A stretch of 64,000 nt of DNA from Heligmosomoides polygyrus polygyrus (GCA_947396885.1 OX377204.1:2976001-3040000), one strand, 5' to 3'. Shown: positions 1 to 10,812, counted from the stretch's first letter. Made by a program: numbers and translations. The notes: generated from the sequence alone by a model not told the origin.

Positions 1-64
1 CTCAATATTCGTTTTGTTACCTACTTTTTAGTTATGTGCCCCCCCCCGGACAAGGATAGATCTG
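1..64. mobile_element. Right end of a family F (Mutator-like) element
   Basis: The segment matches the right end of the complete family F copy at 7937-8362: a TTAGTTATGTG stretch, a nine-C run, then GGACAAGGATAGATCT. The left part lies outside the window. Confidence 0.6.
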
Positions 65-65
65 G

Positions 66-325
66 GCAAGGATAAAGTACGGCGTTACTCAGTCCCTTTC
101 GCGCCACGCATTCTACTTCAACAGGATATCGTGGAGGCGACTTGAATGCGTATTTGGCCAACACAATGACTTGTGGTGGACAGCCGATGAGCAAGTCAGC
201 GCTCTATCCTTCCCGGACAAGTCTGGTACCAATTCGTCGACCCCGGAGAATCCGAACCAAGAACCTGGTATCGAGTGCAGGCAACAGTCGGCGCCTCCTC
301 CGACTGCGCTACACGCCTCCGTTGC
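66..325 (-). repeat. tRNA-derived SINE, copy 1
   Basis: Read on the minus strand, the head carries an RNA polymerase III A box (GTAGCGCAGTCGG, plus positions about 301-312) and a B-box-like GGTTCGGATTC (plus 248-258). A body follows that recurs at 2360-2612 (same order) and in fragments at 7540-7680 and 12340-12470. Shared body words include GCGCCACGCATTCTACT and the GACAAGTCTGGTRCCAATTC segment. This is a SINE, not a functional tRNA gene. Confidence 0.6.
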
Positions 326-627
326 ACTGGATATACGAGTTTTTTTTTTGCTAATCGTGCTGGAAACGAACTCTTGAAGTTCTCCAAGAAGATCGCTTCA
401 CCTAACACATTAGGGCAATTCAGCACACTAGTTGAGCGGTATCTCTAAGAGGATTCCTAACAGTTTACTGCGTTTTCGACTTGTTGACGATTTCTGACTT
501 GTTCGAAGTACAGAATCTTATGCAATCATTTACTTTGTCTATTCTTCGTTTGTAATTGTTGCTGTATCTGTCCTGTTTGTAATCTTTCTACCTGCGTGGC
601 TATCCAGGTACAAATAAATAAATGGTA

Positions 628-822
628 CATGTCGCGAAAGTGAACAGCATCGTAAGTGGGACTGCGTCAGCCAATAAACCAAACAGAGCACAGACCGAAG
701 AACACATGCCAGCCGATCAGGGTTCCAACTGCACACGCCCTCTCTGAGTGGCACTCTCATTCAATGCGGTCTGATTGGATGAAGCGTTCATATCTCCCAA
801 TGCTGCCCATCTTCGCGACATA
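628..822. mobile_element. Family K foldback element, copy 1
   Basis: Terminal inverted repeats CATGTCGCGAARRTGRRCAGCAT bound a 195-base palindromic unit. Further copies lie at 26848-27042 and 46962-47151. The inner arms (GCCAATAA..CAGACCGAA..GCCGATCAGGG) also match between copies. No coding capacity. AAATAAATAAAT occurs in direct orientation on both flanks of this copy. Confidence 0.65.
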
Positions 823-1094
823 TACGAAATAAATAAATACAGCAAAAGCGCAAAAAAACTGCGTTATAAGAGCGCGGTCAGGAATCAGTTCCTCGACATT
901 AGAGTATTTTTGTAATTTTTTCTGTTTTCAACGTTCGGAAAGTATTGTAGGACTATGCTACTCCATAGTAAACCATCCAGGGACCCTAACACGATAGGTT
1001 TTGCAAAAATGGAACATACCTTTCTACTATTTCAAGGGTGGAGATTCTCGAGGTGATATCCATTTTTGTCGTTCGCACACACCTGAGACCCTTT

Positions 1095-1266
1095 CCTGGG
1101 GCCAGATTCATCAACGGCTTGCAGAGAGTTAACGGAGAAATTACAGCCAAAATTCCTGACAACGCCAACATTTCACCATATTGTCTGTCAAGCCGCACTA
1201 ATTAGCGTTTTTTTTTCCCGGAATTTCTCCGTGAAATCTCTCTAATTCGTAGATGAATCCGTCTCT
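1095..1266. mobile_element. Family A palindromic element, copy 1 (degenerate)
   Basis: Starts CCTGGGGCCAGATTCATCAACG and ends with the complement (GATGAATCCGTC). The interior follows the family pattern (GGAGAAATTACAGCC..AATTCCTGA) but the right arm is poorly preserved. Confidence 0.6.
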
Positions 1267-1477
1267 GGTAGTCTGAATGTTATCCTTCAATCTGTAGCAT
1301 CTTTTGCTCCGATATTTCAGGAGTACAACCCATTCACAAAGATCCCCGTGGTTGCGCACACTTCAAATCGGTTCACGATTAGTGTCCCGTCCGAGCTATC
1401 CGAATCATCCGAACCAATTTTTGGTCGGAAAACTGCTGCCAGAGTTTCCCGAGAAGAATAAGGTGTTGAGTTTCCAA

Positions 1478-1650
1478 CCTGGGGTCGAATTCATCAACTA
1501 CTTACATAACTTTAACAGGGAATTCACAGCGGAAAACTCGGATAACGCGGCTTATCGCTCACCATGTCGCTGGATAAGCCGCACTATCAGGGATTTCGGC
1601 TGTAATCTTCTCTGTTAAATCGCTGCAAGTCGTTGATGAATCCGGCCCCT
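1478..1650. mobile_element. Family A palindromic element, copy 2
   Basis: Both arms are present: GGGGTCGAATTCATCAAC on the left and GTTGATGAATCCGGCCCC on the right. The centre carries the GCGGCTTATCG / GATAAGCCGC stem. About 173 bases, close to a full-length family member. Confidence 0.75.
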
Positions 1651-2020
1651 GTTGTTGTCATTTTGATTACCCTTTTCATGATGTTACTTGCCGCTGTTCT
1701 GTATTCGGCTGTGTTCAGTTTCTATTGTTCCCATGGCTGCCTTTTGCAGTGTATTCAATGAATAAATAAATAAGGAAACTTATAGCACCATTGTACCACT
1801 CAGTTTCTACTCTTACAGCCACCTCAAGTTATGTATAGACTGGATAGGCATTAAACTGCACCCACGATATCCCGTTTAAGTACAGTGCGTGGCGCATACC
1901 GCAAAAGGATTGATTCACGGCGACCTAACATTGCCATAGGCAGAGGTGGTATTCAAATCAGTTTTGATCCCACGGTGCTGATCGGTCCCACGAAGTGTGC
2001 ATGTTGCGTTCGATCAAACG

Positions 2021-2094
2021 GCGCCGGTGGTGTAAAGGCGTAGAGCATTCTCACCCGGTCAGAGGGAGGTGCGGGTTCGAGTCCCGCCTGGCGC
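2021..2094 (+). tRNA. tRNA-like sequence (probably pseudo-tRNA or SINE head)
   Basis: A 74-base unit has a 7-bp acceptor stem (GCGCCGG with CTGGCGC, one G-U pair) and a perfect T arm (GCGGG TTCGAGT CCCGC) containing a consensus B box. TGGTGTAAAGG resembles an A box. The D stem is weak. The best anticodon arm gives a 9-base loop, or a loop with C where U33 should be, so no anticodon can be read with confidence. SINE copies lie nearby, so this is probably a tRNA relic. Confidence 0.4.
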
Positions 2095-2157
2095 TAGAAG
2101 TTCTGTCGTAATGACAGCTTACAAAGGATAAATGACCAACGACCAAGCACGGCATTA

Positions 2158-2295
2158 AGGCCCGTTTATACTTCCGACGCCGAGCGACGCGACGCCACGT
2201 ATTGTGGCCAAATTGATCGATCGCGTCGCTCGCTCGATCAATGTGGCCACAATACGTGGTGTTGCATCGCTCAGCGTCGAAGTATAAACGGGCCC
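2158..2295. mobile_element. Family C Harbinger-like MITE, copy 1
   Basis: Terminal inverted repeats AGGCCCGTTTATACTTCCGA and its complement are flanked by TTA on both sides (2155-2157 and 2296-2298). The interior is a near-palindrome with AAATTGATCGATCGCG and CGATCAATGTGGCC. A 3-base TTA duplication is typical of PIF/Harbinger elements; there is no transposase, so it is non-autonomous. Confidence 0.8.
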
Positions 2296-2359
2296 TTAGG
2301 CCTATGTTGTACTTCGCCGACGCTGTTGTCGCCAACAACAGCGTCGCCGAAGTATAACA

Positions 2360-2612
2360 TAGACCTTAATCAACCACTCAGCGTGATGCGCCACGCATTC
2401 TACTGCTACGGAAGGCGAGTTAAACGTATTTCGCCTACACAATGACACGCTTTGCTAGCCGACCAGCAAATCAGTGTTTTATCCTTGCCAGACAAGTCTG
2501 GTGCCAATTCACCGACACCAGGGATTGGAGGCTTGGTTCGTAATCCGAACCCATAACATGGAATCGGGTGCATCTAACAGTCGGCGCCTCTTGCGGCTGC
2601 GCTACCACGCGC
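2360..2612 (-). repeat. tRNA-derived SINE, copy 2
   Basis: The minus strand shows an A box (GTAGCGCAGCCG, near plus 2592-2604), a B-box-like GGGTTCGGATTA (plus 2541-2552) and a body collinear with the copy at 66-325. Family C copy 1 sits just outside its left side. Confidence 0.55.
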
Positions 2613-2774
2613 CCCTGAGCGCAAGCAGCCACCGGCAAGAATGTCTCTGGATGCCCATCAAACGAAATGCGCGGCGTATCGCAGAAGATCTGATCCTGTC
2701 ATGAGAGTAAGCCTCACCATCCAGCCATTATGGCCTTGCATAGAGCAGGATAATTCAGATAAGGATGATTTTCA

Positions 2775-2944
2775 CCTGGGGCCGAATTCATCAACGACTT
2801 ACCGCAATTTAACAGAGAAATCACAGCCGAAACTCCTGATAGCGCAGCTTATCGTTCACCATATCGCTTGATAAGCCGCGCTATCACGGATTTCGGCTGT
2901 AATTCTCTCTGTTAAATTGTTGTAAGTCGGTGAAGAAACCCTGG
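2775..2944. mobile_element. Family A palindromic element, copy 3
   Basis: The left arm starts CCTGGGGCCGAATTCATCAACG. The centre has GCGCAGCTTATCG / GATAAGCCGCGC, and the right arm ends GTAAGTCGGTGAAGAAACCCTGG. The flanks (TTTTCAC / GTGAAAA) extend the palindrome. Confidence 0.7.
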
Positions 2945-3481
2945 TGAAAATCACCCCTATACGAATCACCTTAAGATCCGTGCTTTTCAAAAATGCCATT
3001 TTTCACAGGTCCACTTATCCGGCCTTTGAAAAATGGATGATTTAATTTATTTAAATCAATGGCAGATTCAACGAAGAGTGTACATCTAGTTCATGGAATT
3101 TTCCAGAACCTAAGAGGAAGCGGGTTCGAAGTGCCCAAACCCACCGGATGTCACTGATAAGCCGACTGTAAAACAGGCGAAAGTCTGTTGGGGAAAAGCG
3201 CTGAACACTCTAAATGAGCGCCATTCCGCTCGATTACAGTTCGGCACATTCCTCGATGGAATGCACGCACGACTACGAAACTCTCCTACTAGATGTGCGT
3301 CCGCATTTCTGAGAAGAAACTGAAGTCTGAATCTTCATTGCACTACTCAACGGACAACAACATAGTACCTCTATGAAGCAGAACATGATAACAACCTACT
3401 ACAATAGATCACCGGGAAACGCTACATTGTACAACTATACAAAGAACGAAATTCAGCTCTAAAGACCTACGAGAAAGCCTT
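2945..3481. other. Unassigned stretch downstream of SDHAF2
   Basis: I see no exon, repeat family or clear polyadenylation signal here. It should include the 3' untranslated region of SDHAF2 (minus strand). Confidence 0.3.
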
Positions 3482-6400
3482 TCAGTGCTTGCCCTGCTTG
3501 ACATCCTCGGCAAACTCTCGGTCCTCAACGAACTTCTTAAGCATTTTGAAAGCACTCGAACTCGCAATATCAGCTGGAGGCTCCTTCTTTCCGCTCATGA
3601 AGTAGTACAGATCCCACTCGTTATGCTCGCCGTTTATCAGCTGGAAGAAGTCCACTTGTAATTCATTTAAACGATTTACATAGGCATTCAAAAGATGTTC
3701 CTAAGACAAGGATAGTATGCTTTGTGTTGGATTTGGTCGCATTCGGCTGCTTACTTTCTACTTACAGTAATGGTTCAAGGATATCACTCTTCTATCGGAA
3801 ACATCTGAGTCTTCCTAGTGATAAACTATGACAATAAGTTTGCACCGTTGAACGGGGATATTATGAACAGTAACATCTCTACCGAATTTAACAAACTATA
3901 AGGCCCGTTTATACTTCCCACGCGCGACGGACAGCATGTATTATGGCCAAATTGATTGACTGTGTTGCCCGATCAATGTGGTCTCAATACGTGACGTCGC
4001 GTCGCTTGGCGTCGAAGTATAAACGGGGCCTAAGACTGTAGAGAATATCACTAAAATAGAGACCATTTTTAACTAATCGCTGAAAAATTCGGGTCCTACA
4101 GGAAAGCAATCCCATACGCCCGCAAAACTCCAGGATGTGGCCCATCTACAGCATCCTGGGATCACTGACACGGAGGAGGGAGGAGTGGGCAAATGAACTG
4201 GTGCGCTTTATACCACTACGACAAATGAAAGGTTTGTTTATTGCACATATCTTTTCTCCCCTTAACAGCACTTTTGATGATGTCTATGTTTTACCATTCT
4301 CACGTCAAATTGAGCATTTTTCAAATCAAATTGGAAACTTTTCACGTCAAATTGGACACTCTTCTAAGCTGGCCTATGAACTTTGAAATCAAACTGAACG
4401 TCTTTCAAATCGAAACGAGCTTCTCACAGGGTACCTACAGACTCTCCAAGACGGTTAGAATGATTTTTTGTTCAGGAAAATTTAGAATAACTTTTTTTTT
4501 TGAAAATTTTCACCTTCAGCTGCCTGAAATAGTGTTATAATTTTATACAATTTTTTATACCATCTCTATTTTGGCCACAGAAAATGGCCACCTTTTTGCT
4601 CTTCAAAACAAGCTCTAAATCATTATCTTTCCTAAAAAAATAAAATTTTTATAAAATTTCAAACGATGTGTTCTCTTACTGGGAGGCGAGTTTGAAACTT
4701 TATTACATGTTATGCTAAAGTTTAACTTTAACAAAAAAAAATTATTCTAACATTTTTGGAGAACTTCTAGTTTAATGTGGAAGAAGGTCATTCCGATTTG
4801 GAAGAGGTCGCTTGGATTTGAAAGGTCTTAGGTTAGCTGAGAAAAGTGTCCAATTTGACGTGAAAAATGTCCAATTTGATTTGAAAAGTGCCCAATTTGA
4901 CGTGAAAATGATATAAAAATATAAAGAACTAGAGACGAGCTATCTACGTGTCCCATATTATGAAATCGTGAGCCTGCGCGTATTCGTGTAAACATGAGTT
5001 AATCTATAGCATGTAGCATATAACGCTACTTCAATACAATAAAGTCAAATTAGTACACTTGCAGGTGCAAGTTTAGAGGGGAGCGGTCCACCCTGTATCT
5101 TCTCTATTTCTGAGAGCCGTACCTTAGCCATAGCAAAGTTCCTTCTAATAGTGGATGTGTCAGAGTATATAGCGCTTTCATTCCATAAGTATTCGGGAAA
5201 ATTGCACCATCGCCTGCGATAATGCCCAAACCCTTGCAAATAAAGAGGCGTGCTAGTGCTATACAGCGGCTCACCTCAGTTCTCGCTCCACTTGTACGTA
5301 GGTAGATCAGTTGGCCTTACATTAGACTCTTGCTTCATTCTTGCACTCACCCTCACATCCACTGGACTTCCTCAACATTTGTGGGCACAAATCCTACTTT
5401 GTATTGCCCCATATACTCTGGATGTTATGAAAAAAGTGCAGGAGGGTGGATCTTCCCCTCTTGAGATGTACACATGATTTCACCACACACTGGTTTTTAA
5501 AGAGCTGGACGTTTGTGTTTCTTCAAAAATCGCATCTAGGCATCTCTTCGTCTAGATTGAGAGAATTAAAAAATTCACCATGGGTAATAATCCTGACGAT
5601 AAGCCATCATTCAAATCAATAGAACCTTTTCTAGAGCTTCATTCCGAGTAGACTACAATGTCGACATCACTAAGAGGGCAGATGATCCGATTAATGCGCC
5701 TCGCGTTATTTCTATACTTCACTGGGCCTGTACAAGTACTTGCGGTGACTGAACGATAGAGAGACCTTTATATTACACTTCTCAAACATGGTTACTACCA
5801 AGTATCGGTCACCAAAGGGATAGTGATATATTGGCATAGATAAGCCGCGATCTTTGAACCATTTCTGAATGCATGCTGCACCAGCACCTTCTAATACAGT
5901 CTCCTCTCGCTATATCGCGTTTGAAGGGATCAGAGAAATTCCGCGTTATACGTATGAAGGCAAAGAATACCTTTAGAGTATTAACGAGGTCCTGTCCTCG
6001 GAGATACTCTCTGCCAGATGCATAAGCATGACAGATATGCGTGAGGAATAGCGAGTACCAGAGAAAGGTTAGACATGACCAATAACAAAACTGGATAATC
6101 TGATGTTACAATCCCTTTTGCCGCCATCAAAACTCGCGCCAGGCAGGACATGAACCCGCACTGTCTACCTTCCATGAGGGATGTTAGCCCATTACGCCAT
6201 CAGCGCTGTTAAATCGCGCGCCGCATCCGCCATGCCCTTTGCGGCGACATCTCAGCACTCTTCCGCGATATCGGGATGTTGGGTGTGATCAAACAGCGCT
6301 ATTGCTGTAGGAAATTCCTGCCAGGAAAGTAGAGGGTGAAGGTACAAGTCTTGCATGGCGTGAGAGTTTTAATCACAACAAACCACCATGTGACTACACA

Positions 6401-9171
6401 TAACCTCTATAGCAGCTGCTCTAGGCTTAGAACAAATGTGTAGGATATTGTTTTGAATAATCTGAGCTTTAACCCACACATTCTGTCGTTTGTGACAGAA
6501 GAAACTCCTCAATTTACGGCTGCTTCTAAGGACTACCGGGAGTTTCATACTGTGCTCGACATATTCCTGACTATGAACACTTATGGGTCGCGCGCGCATC
6601 CAATCCATTGTCGCACAAGTGCTAGTCGCGACCACGAACGAGACCACAGAAGGGTAGGTCTGATCGCAGACGCGGTCAGCATCTTGTCCGCCTTCATTTT
6701 CCGTGTGGGACCGGAACGTAGCCCGGGTCGCGTTATAACGGGAGTCATTTGGAACTCAGAGCTCCGCCCAGAACCGCGCTGTAACGGTAGTACCGTTGTA
6801 TTCGACGCGTCTTAAGTGGAGTCGATTTGTATTGGCGTAAAGTCAAGCTGGCCGGGGCCAGAGGAAATCTACGTTATATCGGTAGTCGCGTCTATCCCGA
6901 AGCGTTATAACGGAAGGGGACTGTATTGTGCTTCTCGCGCCCAGTGAGCAGACAATGATTCGCATAAAATTGAATTAAAAGCAGAAACAAAAAGTGTACG
7001 ACTAAATAAAAAGACCGTACATTAGCACAAAAACAAGTTCAGCGGAAGACTCCTACCTTATTGTAGTCCACCAAAGTCTCTCGATCCATCTTGGGCACAT
7101 ATTTCTCTCCAAAAACTCCAATAAGGATGTCGTTCTCGAGAATTCCTCTCTTCTTGCTTTGATATACGAGTCGAGCGCTGAAATAACATACCGTACACCA
7201 CAATATTGAGGCAAAAACGGCGCTGGTAAATCCTTTGGCGCCATGGGGAAGGGGGGGGGAGGAGTTACCCATCCTAATCCTATAGGATATCTCGTAGGCA
7301 CTCCGAATGCTTCCTCGACTATGGAATGATATAGTGTAATAGTGGACAAGCTGTCAATGGACTGGATGCCGCTCCAGAACTTGATTTCATGCCCAATCTC
7401 CTTGCTTTCTAGGGCTTACATAGCGCTAGCGCTAGTCGGAGGGCTCGCTGGCTGTGGCATGAGGCCCGAATAGAAGCCTTGTTTGGGATCCCGCCTACCT
7501 CATCCAAGCCCCTCATCCCTCCAAGATCAGCGAATCGGTAATCAGGCTTGCCTGGTAAGGATAAACCACTGACTTTTCCATCGAATGGTCACCACATTTC
7601 TTTATTCGGGCCAAATACATACTCAGCTTGCCTCCGCGTAGAACTAGAATGCGCAGCGCATACCAAACAAGGATTGAGCACTGGCGTCAGTCCATCACAA
7701 TTTTAATCAATTGTCTTAGGTGTATGTAAAAACTACAAAAATGAATACCACTGCAAGAACCTCTATCCCTTGAACACTGAAAACTATGTTCTGTTTTAGA
7801 AAGCCCCTAAGCCTACCGAATTGCGGGCCCTCAAAGTTTACTATGGTCGCGCAGTGAAATACCTTTCAAGCACTGAACATGCGGAAAAAAGGAAAACACT
7901 GTGTCGTAGGTGCAGGACCAGGTATTAGATTCCTTGAGATCTATCCTAGTCCGGGGGGGGGGAGCACATAACTAAAAACTAGGCAACAAAATAATTTAAT
8001 TCTTACCGAGCGGCTCCTGGAGAACGAAACCTAACCTAAAAGAAACCAAAAACGGACGAACAAACAAAACTATAAAAAATCGCCGCAGTTTACAACCGTC
8101 TCGGCGGACAACGAGCAACGGAATAGAGTCATGCCCGTGCTGACCGCCGCTTGACATGTTATAAGCAGGATCTAACATGGTGAGGAGAGCACACAACTTT
8201 GCCTTCTTATAACCGTAACAAATGCAATTTTTCGTTTTTTCTTCGTGATTTTTTCTTGTTTAGGTCCTGTGTTGTTCTGTAGGAGCCGCTCTGTAAGTCT
8301 TGAGTGAATTTGTCACATATAATACTTTTTAACTATGTGCCCCCCCGGACTAGGATATATCTGATTCCTTGACCTCAAGGTTATTTGCATTTTTCTGCAC
8401 AATCTATGCTTGGAGGATATTGCGCTGTGCAATGATGTAAGAAAATTTCTGGGCCTCTATCGACCAGGGTTCAAGGACATTGCAAAGAAGGAGCACTCTT
8501 TCGTACCCTTTAAAGGGTGGAGACTCTCGCAGTGGTATCCACTTCCGCCTTTCAGATATAAACACACTTGAGAGCCTCCATGCCTTCTCATCTTGAAGCC
8601 TCAGGATCGTTATCAACTGTGATATTTCTGCTTCTGTGCCAGCGACGATGGTAGGTGGACAAGTTTATTCTAGGCCTGACGTTTCGACCGTTTCGTCATC
8701 TTCAGAGGCACGACTTTCCACCACTCAGTGTAGCGACTGCTAGGCGTGCCTCTGAAGACGACGAAACGGTCGAAACGTCATGCCTGAATAAACTCTTCCA
8801 CCTACCAACCTCGCTGGCACAGAAGCAGAAACATCACACCTGAGAACGTTTCATGATCAGTATTAATCAGCTGCTTCTTGTGATATTTTTCTTCTGTTTG
8901 CTGCCGTGGAATTGCTTTAAATACATATTTCTTCCATACAATGAGTTGCCGTGGGCAGATAAGAGCCAAGCCAGCGTCATTCCATCCCATGACAGGCCAA
9001 GAAGACCAATAAAGTTGTAACCTAAAGCTCAGCTCACCGCATATTCTCCAGGCTTTCGTCCTCAGGAACACTGGGCGAAGTAGCAGGGCTAGAGAAGCAC
9101 ACACGCGGAAGTGTAGAGCGAGTAGATGAGCCAAAAATGGACATCGCACATCTGGCTGAGATCCTGAGCAT
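3482..9171 (-). CDS. SDHAF2: Succinate dehydrogenase assembly factor 2 (SDHAF2/SDH5), 3 exons, 137 aa
   Basis: Minus-strand exons are 9171-9038 (134 nt), 7177-7057 (121 nt) and 3640-3482 (159 nt, stop TGA). All introns are GT-AG and phases agree (2, 0). The product starts MLRISARCAM.., an Arg/Ser/Cys-rich, acid-poor mitochondrial presequence. The SDHAF2 core follows: DESLENMRARLVYQSKKRG spans the first junction, then LENDILIGVF, and NEWDLYYF in the last exon. The family is a matrix chaperone that promotes covalent FAD attachment to the SDHA flavoprotein subunit of complex II. At 137 aa it is shorter than the human protein (166 aa), mostly at the ends. The start was chosen because TTTTCAG ends two bases before this ATG; a second ATG at 9144 is possible. 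Intron 1 contains a Mutator-like element and a foldback; intron 2 contains a Harbinger MITE and a large foldback. Confidence 0.93.
3902..4030. mobile_element. Family C MITE, copy 2 (in SDHAF2 intron 2)
   Basis: Termini GGCCCGTTTATACTTCC and AAGTATAAACGGGGCC are flanked by TAA on both sides. The interior matches family C but has lost part of the left arm. Confidence 0.75.
4294..4918. repeat. Large foldback with repeated TCAAATTGGAC words
   Basis: The left arm has several copies of CACGTCAAATTGGACAC / AAATCAAATTGGA and the right arm has the complements (GTCCAATTTGACGTGAAAA). Outer segments such as TTAGAATGATTTTTTG / AAAAAAATTATTCTAAC also pair. About 625 bases in intron 2 of SDHAF2. Related sequence recurs at 14860-14990 and 62880-63130. 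Confidence 0.6.
4919..7056. other. SDHAF2 intron 2, remainder
   Basis: No convincing exon or known repeat. Between 5940 and 6910 the words CGCGTTATA or CGTTATAACGG recur several times at irregular spacing (for example near 5942, 6730 and 6902). Open frames here lack splice context and look like chance. Confidence 0.3.
7735..7910 (+). repeat. Dispersed repeat O, copy 1 (with protein-like frame)
   Basis: Matches 19030-19230 at the level of ATACCACTGCRAGAA, CCTAAGCCTACCGA/CCTTGAACCCACCGA and TGAACATGCGGAAAAA/TGAATGTGCAGAAAAG. From about 7798 one plus frame reads KAPKPTELRALKVYYGRA.. for some 40 codons before a stop. Copy 2 reads similarly but has a stop. It may be a relic of a mobile-element protein; I do not recognise the family. 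Confidence 0.4.
7937..8362. mobile_element. Complete family F Mutator-like element with 9-base duplication
   Basis: Terminal inverted repeats AGATCTATCCTAGTCCGGGG and its complement enclose 426 bases. GATTCCTTG lies immediately outside both ends (7928-7936 and 8363-8371), a 9-base target duplication typical of Mutator-like elements. The left terminus contains a G run, the right a C run. The arms repeat AGCGGCTCCTGGAGAACRAAA / TTCTGTAGGAGCCGCT. There is no transposase. It lies in intron 1 of SDHAF2. Relatives: 28369-28865, 34405-34902 and the end at 1-64. Confidence 0.8.
8618..8846. repeat. Foldback with GACGAAACGGTCGAAACGTC arms
   Basis: The left arm reads TTCTGCTTCTGTGCCAGCGA..CCTGACGTTTCGACCGTTTCGTC and the right arm is its complement with few changes. 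Lies in SDHAF2 intron 1. CGAAACGTC words are common in Penelope-type and other retroelement termini, and a similar word occurs near the Penelope remnant here (42930-42970), but no Penelope coding sequence adjoins this foldback. Confidence 0.6.
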
Positions 9172-9173
9172 TT

Positions 9174-9180
9174 CTGAAAA
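9174..9180 (-). promoter_or_regulatory. Spliced-leader type acceptor of SDHAF2
   Basis: On the minus strand TTTTCAG is followed by AA and the start ATG at 9171. In nematodes such a site directly before the first codon usually receives a trans-spliced leader. It could instead be a cis acceptor of a 5' UTR intron. Confidence 0.6.
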
Positions 9181-9291
9181 GTAGTTTTACCTCGTCTTGC
9201 ATGGACAGGGAAAGACAAAGGATAATGGAAAGCGATGACGACAACAAAAGGAGTTGTGTATTGTTATAAAAGTAGACAAAGTTACCAATAA

Positions 9292-9517
9292 GGGCCTGTT
9301 CATACTTTGCGACAAGAGCGACAAAAGCGACAAGAGCGACCGCAGCGGCTGCAGCGACTGGGGCGACGGATGTAATATGGTGTACGTAAATAATTGCGTA
9401 CTCCACACTCCGTCCGCGACGAATGTAGTGTGAATTGCGTAATTAATTACGTACACCACACTACATCCGTCGCTCCAGTCGCTCTTGTCGCTCTTGTCGC
9501 GAAGTATGAACAGGCCC
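9292..9517. mobile_element. Family D Harbinger-like MITE, copy 1
   Basis: Termini GGGCCTGTTCATACTTTGCG and CGCGAAGTATGAACAGGCCC are flanked by TAA on both sides. The arms are tandem GCGACAAGA words. A second internal palindrome (TAATTRCGTACTCCACACTC) forms the centre. It lies about 120 bases upstream of the SDHAF2 start. Confidence 0.8.
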
Positions 9518-9570
9518 TAAACAAGAGTAATGCCAGAAAACTGTGCGGAACTCTGAGAGACAACGCGGCA

Positions 9571-9709
9571 TTACATGCATTTCCGATGACCCTTATGAGA
9601 CCATAAGGGCGTTTCCTTATATCAATCAATGGACAGTGATCACCGTATATTGATTGATATAAGGAAACACTCCTATGGTCTCGTAACGGTCATCGGAAAT
9701 GCATGTAAC
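9571..9709. repeat. 139-base foldback
   Basis: TTACATGCATTTCCGATGACC and the complement bound a hairpin whose inner arms are TATGAGACCATAAGGGCG and TTTCCTTATATCAATCAAT. Ends and family are not assigned. Confidence 0.65.
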
Positions 9710-10213
9710 CGCTCACAGGCTTTTCATTCCCAACATTCTTCGGAAAATCTCCTGGATCTCACGAATAAAAACAAAGGTAGACCCGACGCACTCTAGAGTG
9801 GGTAGTCCGCCTTCGTACTCATTCGTAACATTTAGAAAAATTGCCCTGAAGCTTATAGAATGAAAGCGCTAAACACGCCTACATTCTGCTACAGCCTTAG
9901 AATGATGCCTAGCTTCCATTTGGTCGGCTTACTGTAAGATAAAGCTGTCAGACGTATGTAGAGCAGATGTAGGATGGTCCTCGTCTCTAAACTGCACCGT
10001 GATATGTGGCCTTGCAGAAACAACCACCCCATAAACACCTGTGAAGAGATGGAACGGAGAAAATAGCTTTTCCGTTCCTGTGAATAGGTCACGAAGTTTT
10101 GTGAATAGGTCACGATTCCGAAGTGGAGCGCGTTATCTCGCCCTTTTTCATAAACAACACCTCTTTGTTATGCTCCTGCGGTTACCGCTTTAGAAATGAC
10201 GAGTTGCAGTACT

Positions 10214-10398
10214 CCAGGGTCCAGATTCATCAACGACTTACAGCAATCTAATGGTGGAAATACCGCCGAAATACCTGATAGCGCGGCTTATCAACAAGCA
10301 AAATGTTTCCCCATATCGCTTGATAAGCCGCGCTATCAGGGATTTGGGCAGTAATTTCACGGTTAGATTGCTGTAGGTCGTTGGTGAACCTATCCCCA
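10214..10398. mobile_element. Family A palindromic element, copy 4
   Basis: Starts CCAGGGTCCAGATTCATCAACG, with a GATAGCGCGGCTTATC / GATAAGCCGCGCTATC stem. The right end is degenerate (TCGTTGGTGAACCTATCCCC). Confidence 0.7.
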
Positions 10399-10606
10399 GC
10401 CCGTTTGCACCTCTTGTTTTTTAGACAGTGATGGTATCCTAGGCTACCACCTGCCACCTAGTTGTTATTCTTCTTCATCTTTCCACTACTGACGAATTGC
10501 AGAAACGGTGGTCGTTTTCTAGTCCAAGCGCTCACTTTGCCTTCAGAAGCTGTGGGAAACCACGTCTAGAATTTCGCAACGCTTCCATGTTTCGACGAAG
10601 TTCTTA

Positions 10607-10812
10607 GGACCTGTTCATAGTTCGCGACAAGAGCAACAAGAGCGACGAAAGCGACGAGCGACTGGGGCGACGGATGTAGTGTGGTGTACGTAAATAATTA
10701 CGCATTTCCCACTACATTCGTCGCGGACAGAGTGTGGAGTACGCAATTATTCACGTACACCACACTGCATCCGTCGCTCTTGTCGCTCTTGTCGCGAAGC
10801 ATGAACAGGCTC
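10607..10812. mobile_element. Family D MITE, copy 2
   Basis: Termini GGACCTGTTCATAGTTCGCG and CGCGAAGCATGAACAGGCTC are flanked by TTA on both sides. Interior as in the copy at 9292-9517. Confidence 0.75.

Noticed and set aside
2021..2094. Functional tRNA gene
   Set aside because: The anticodon loop has the wrong size or lacks U33 and the D stem is weak, so it is kept only as tRNA-like.
3482..3691. Open frame starting at 3691 as a separate small gene
   Set aside because: Its last 52 codons are the terminal exon of SDHAF2. The first 17 codons are intron read through a CTTCTTCCAG acceptor at 3641-3650.
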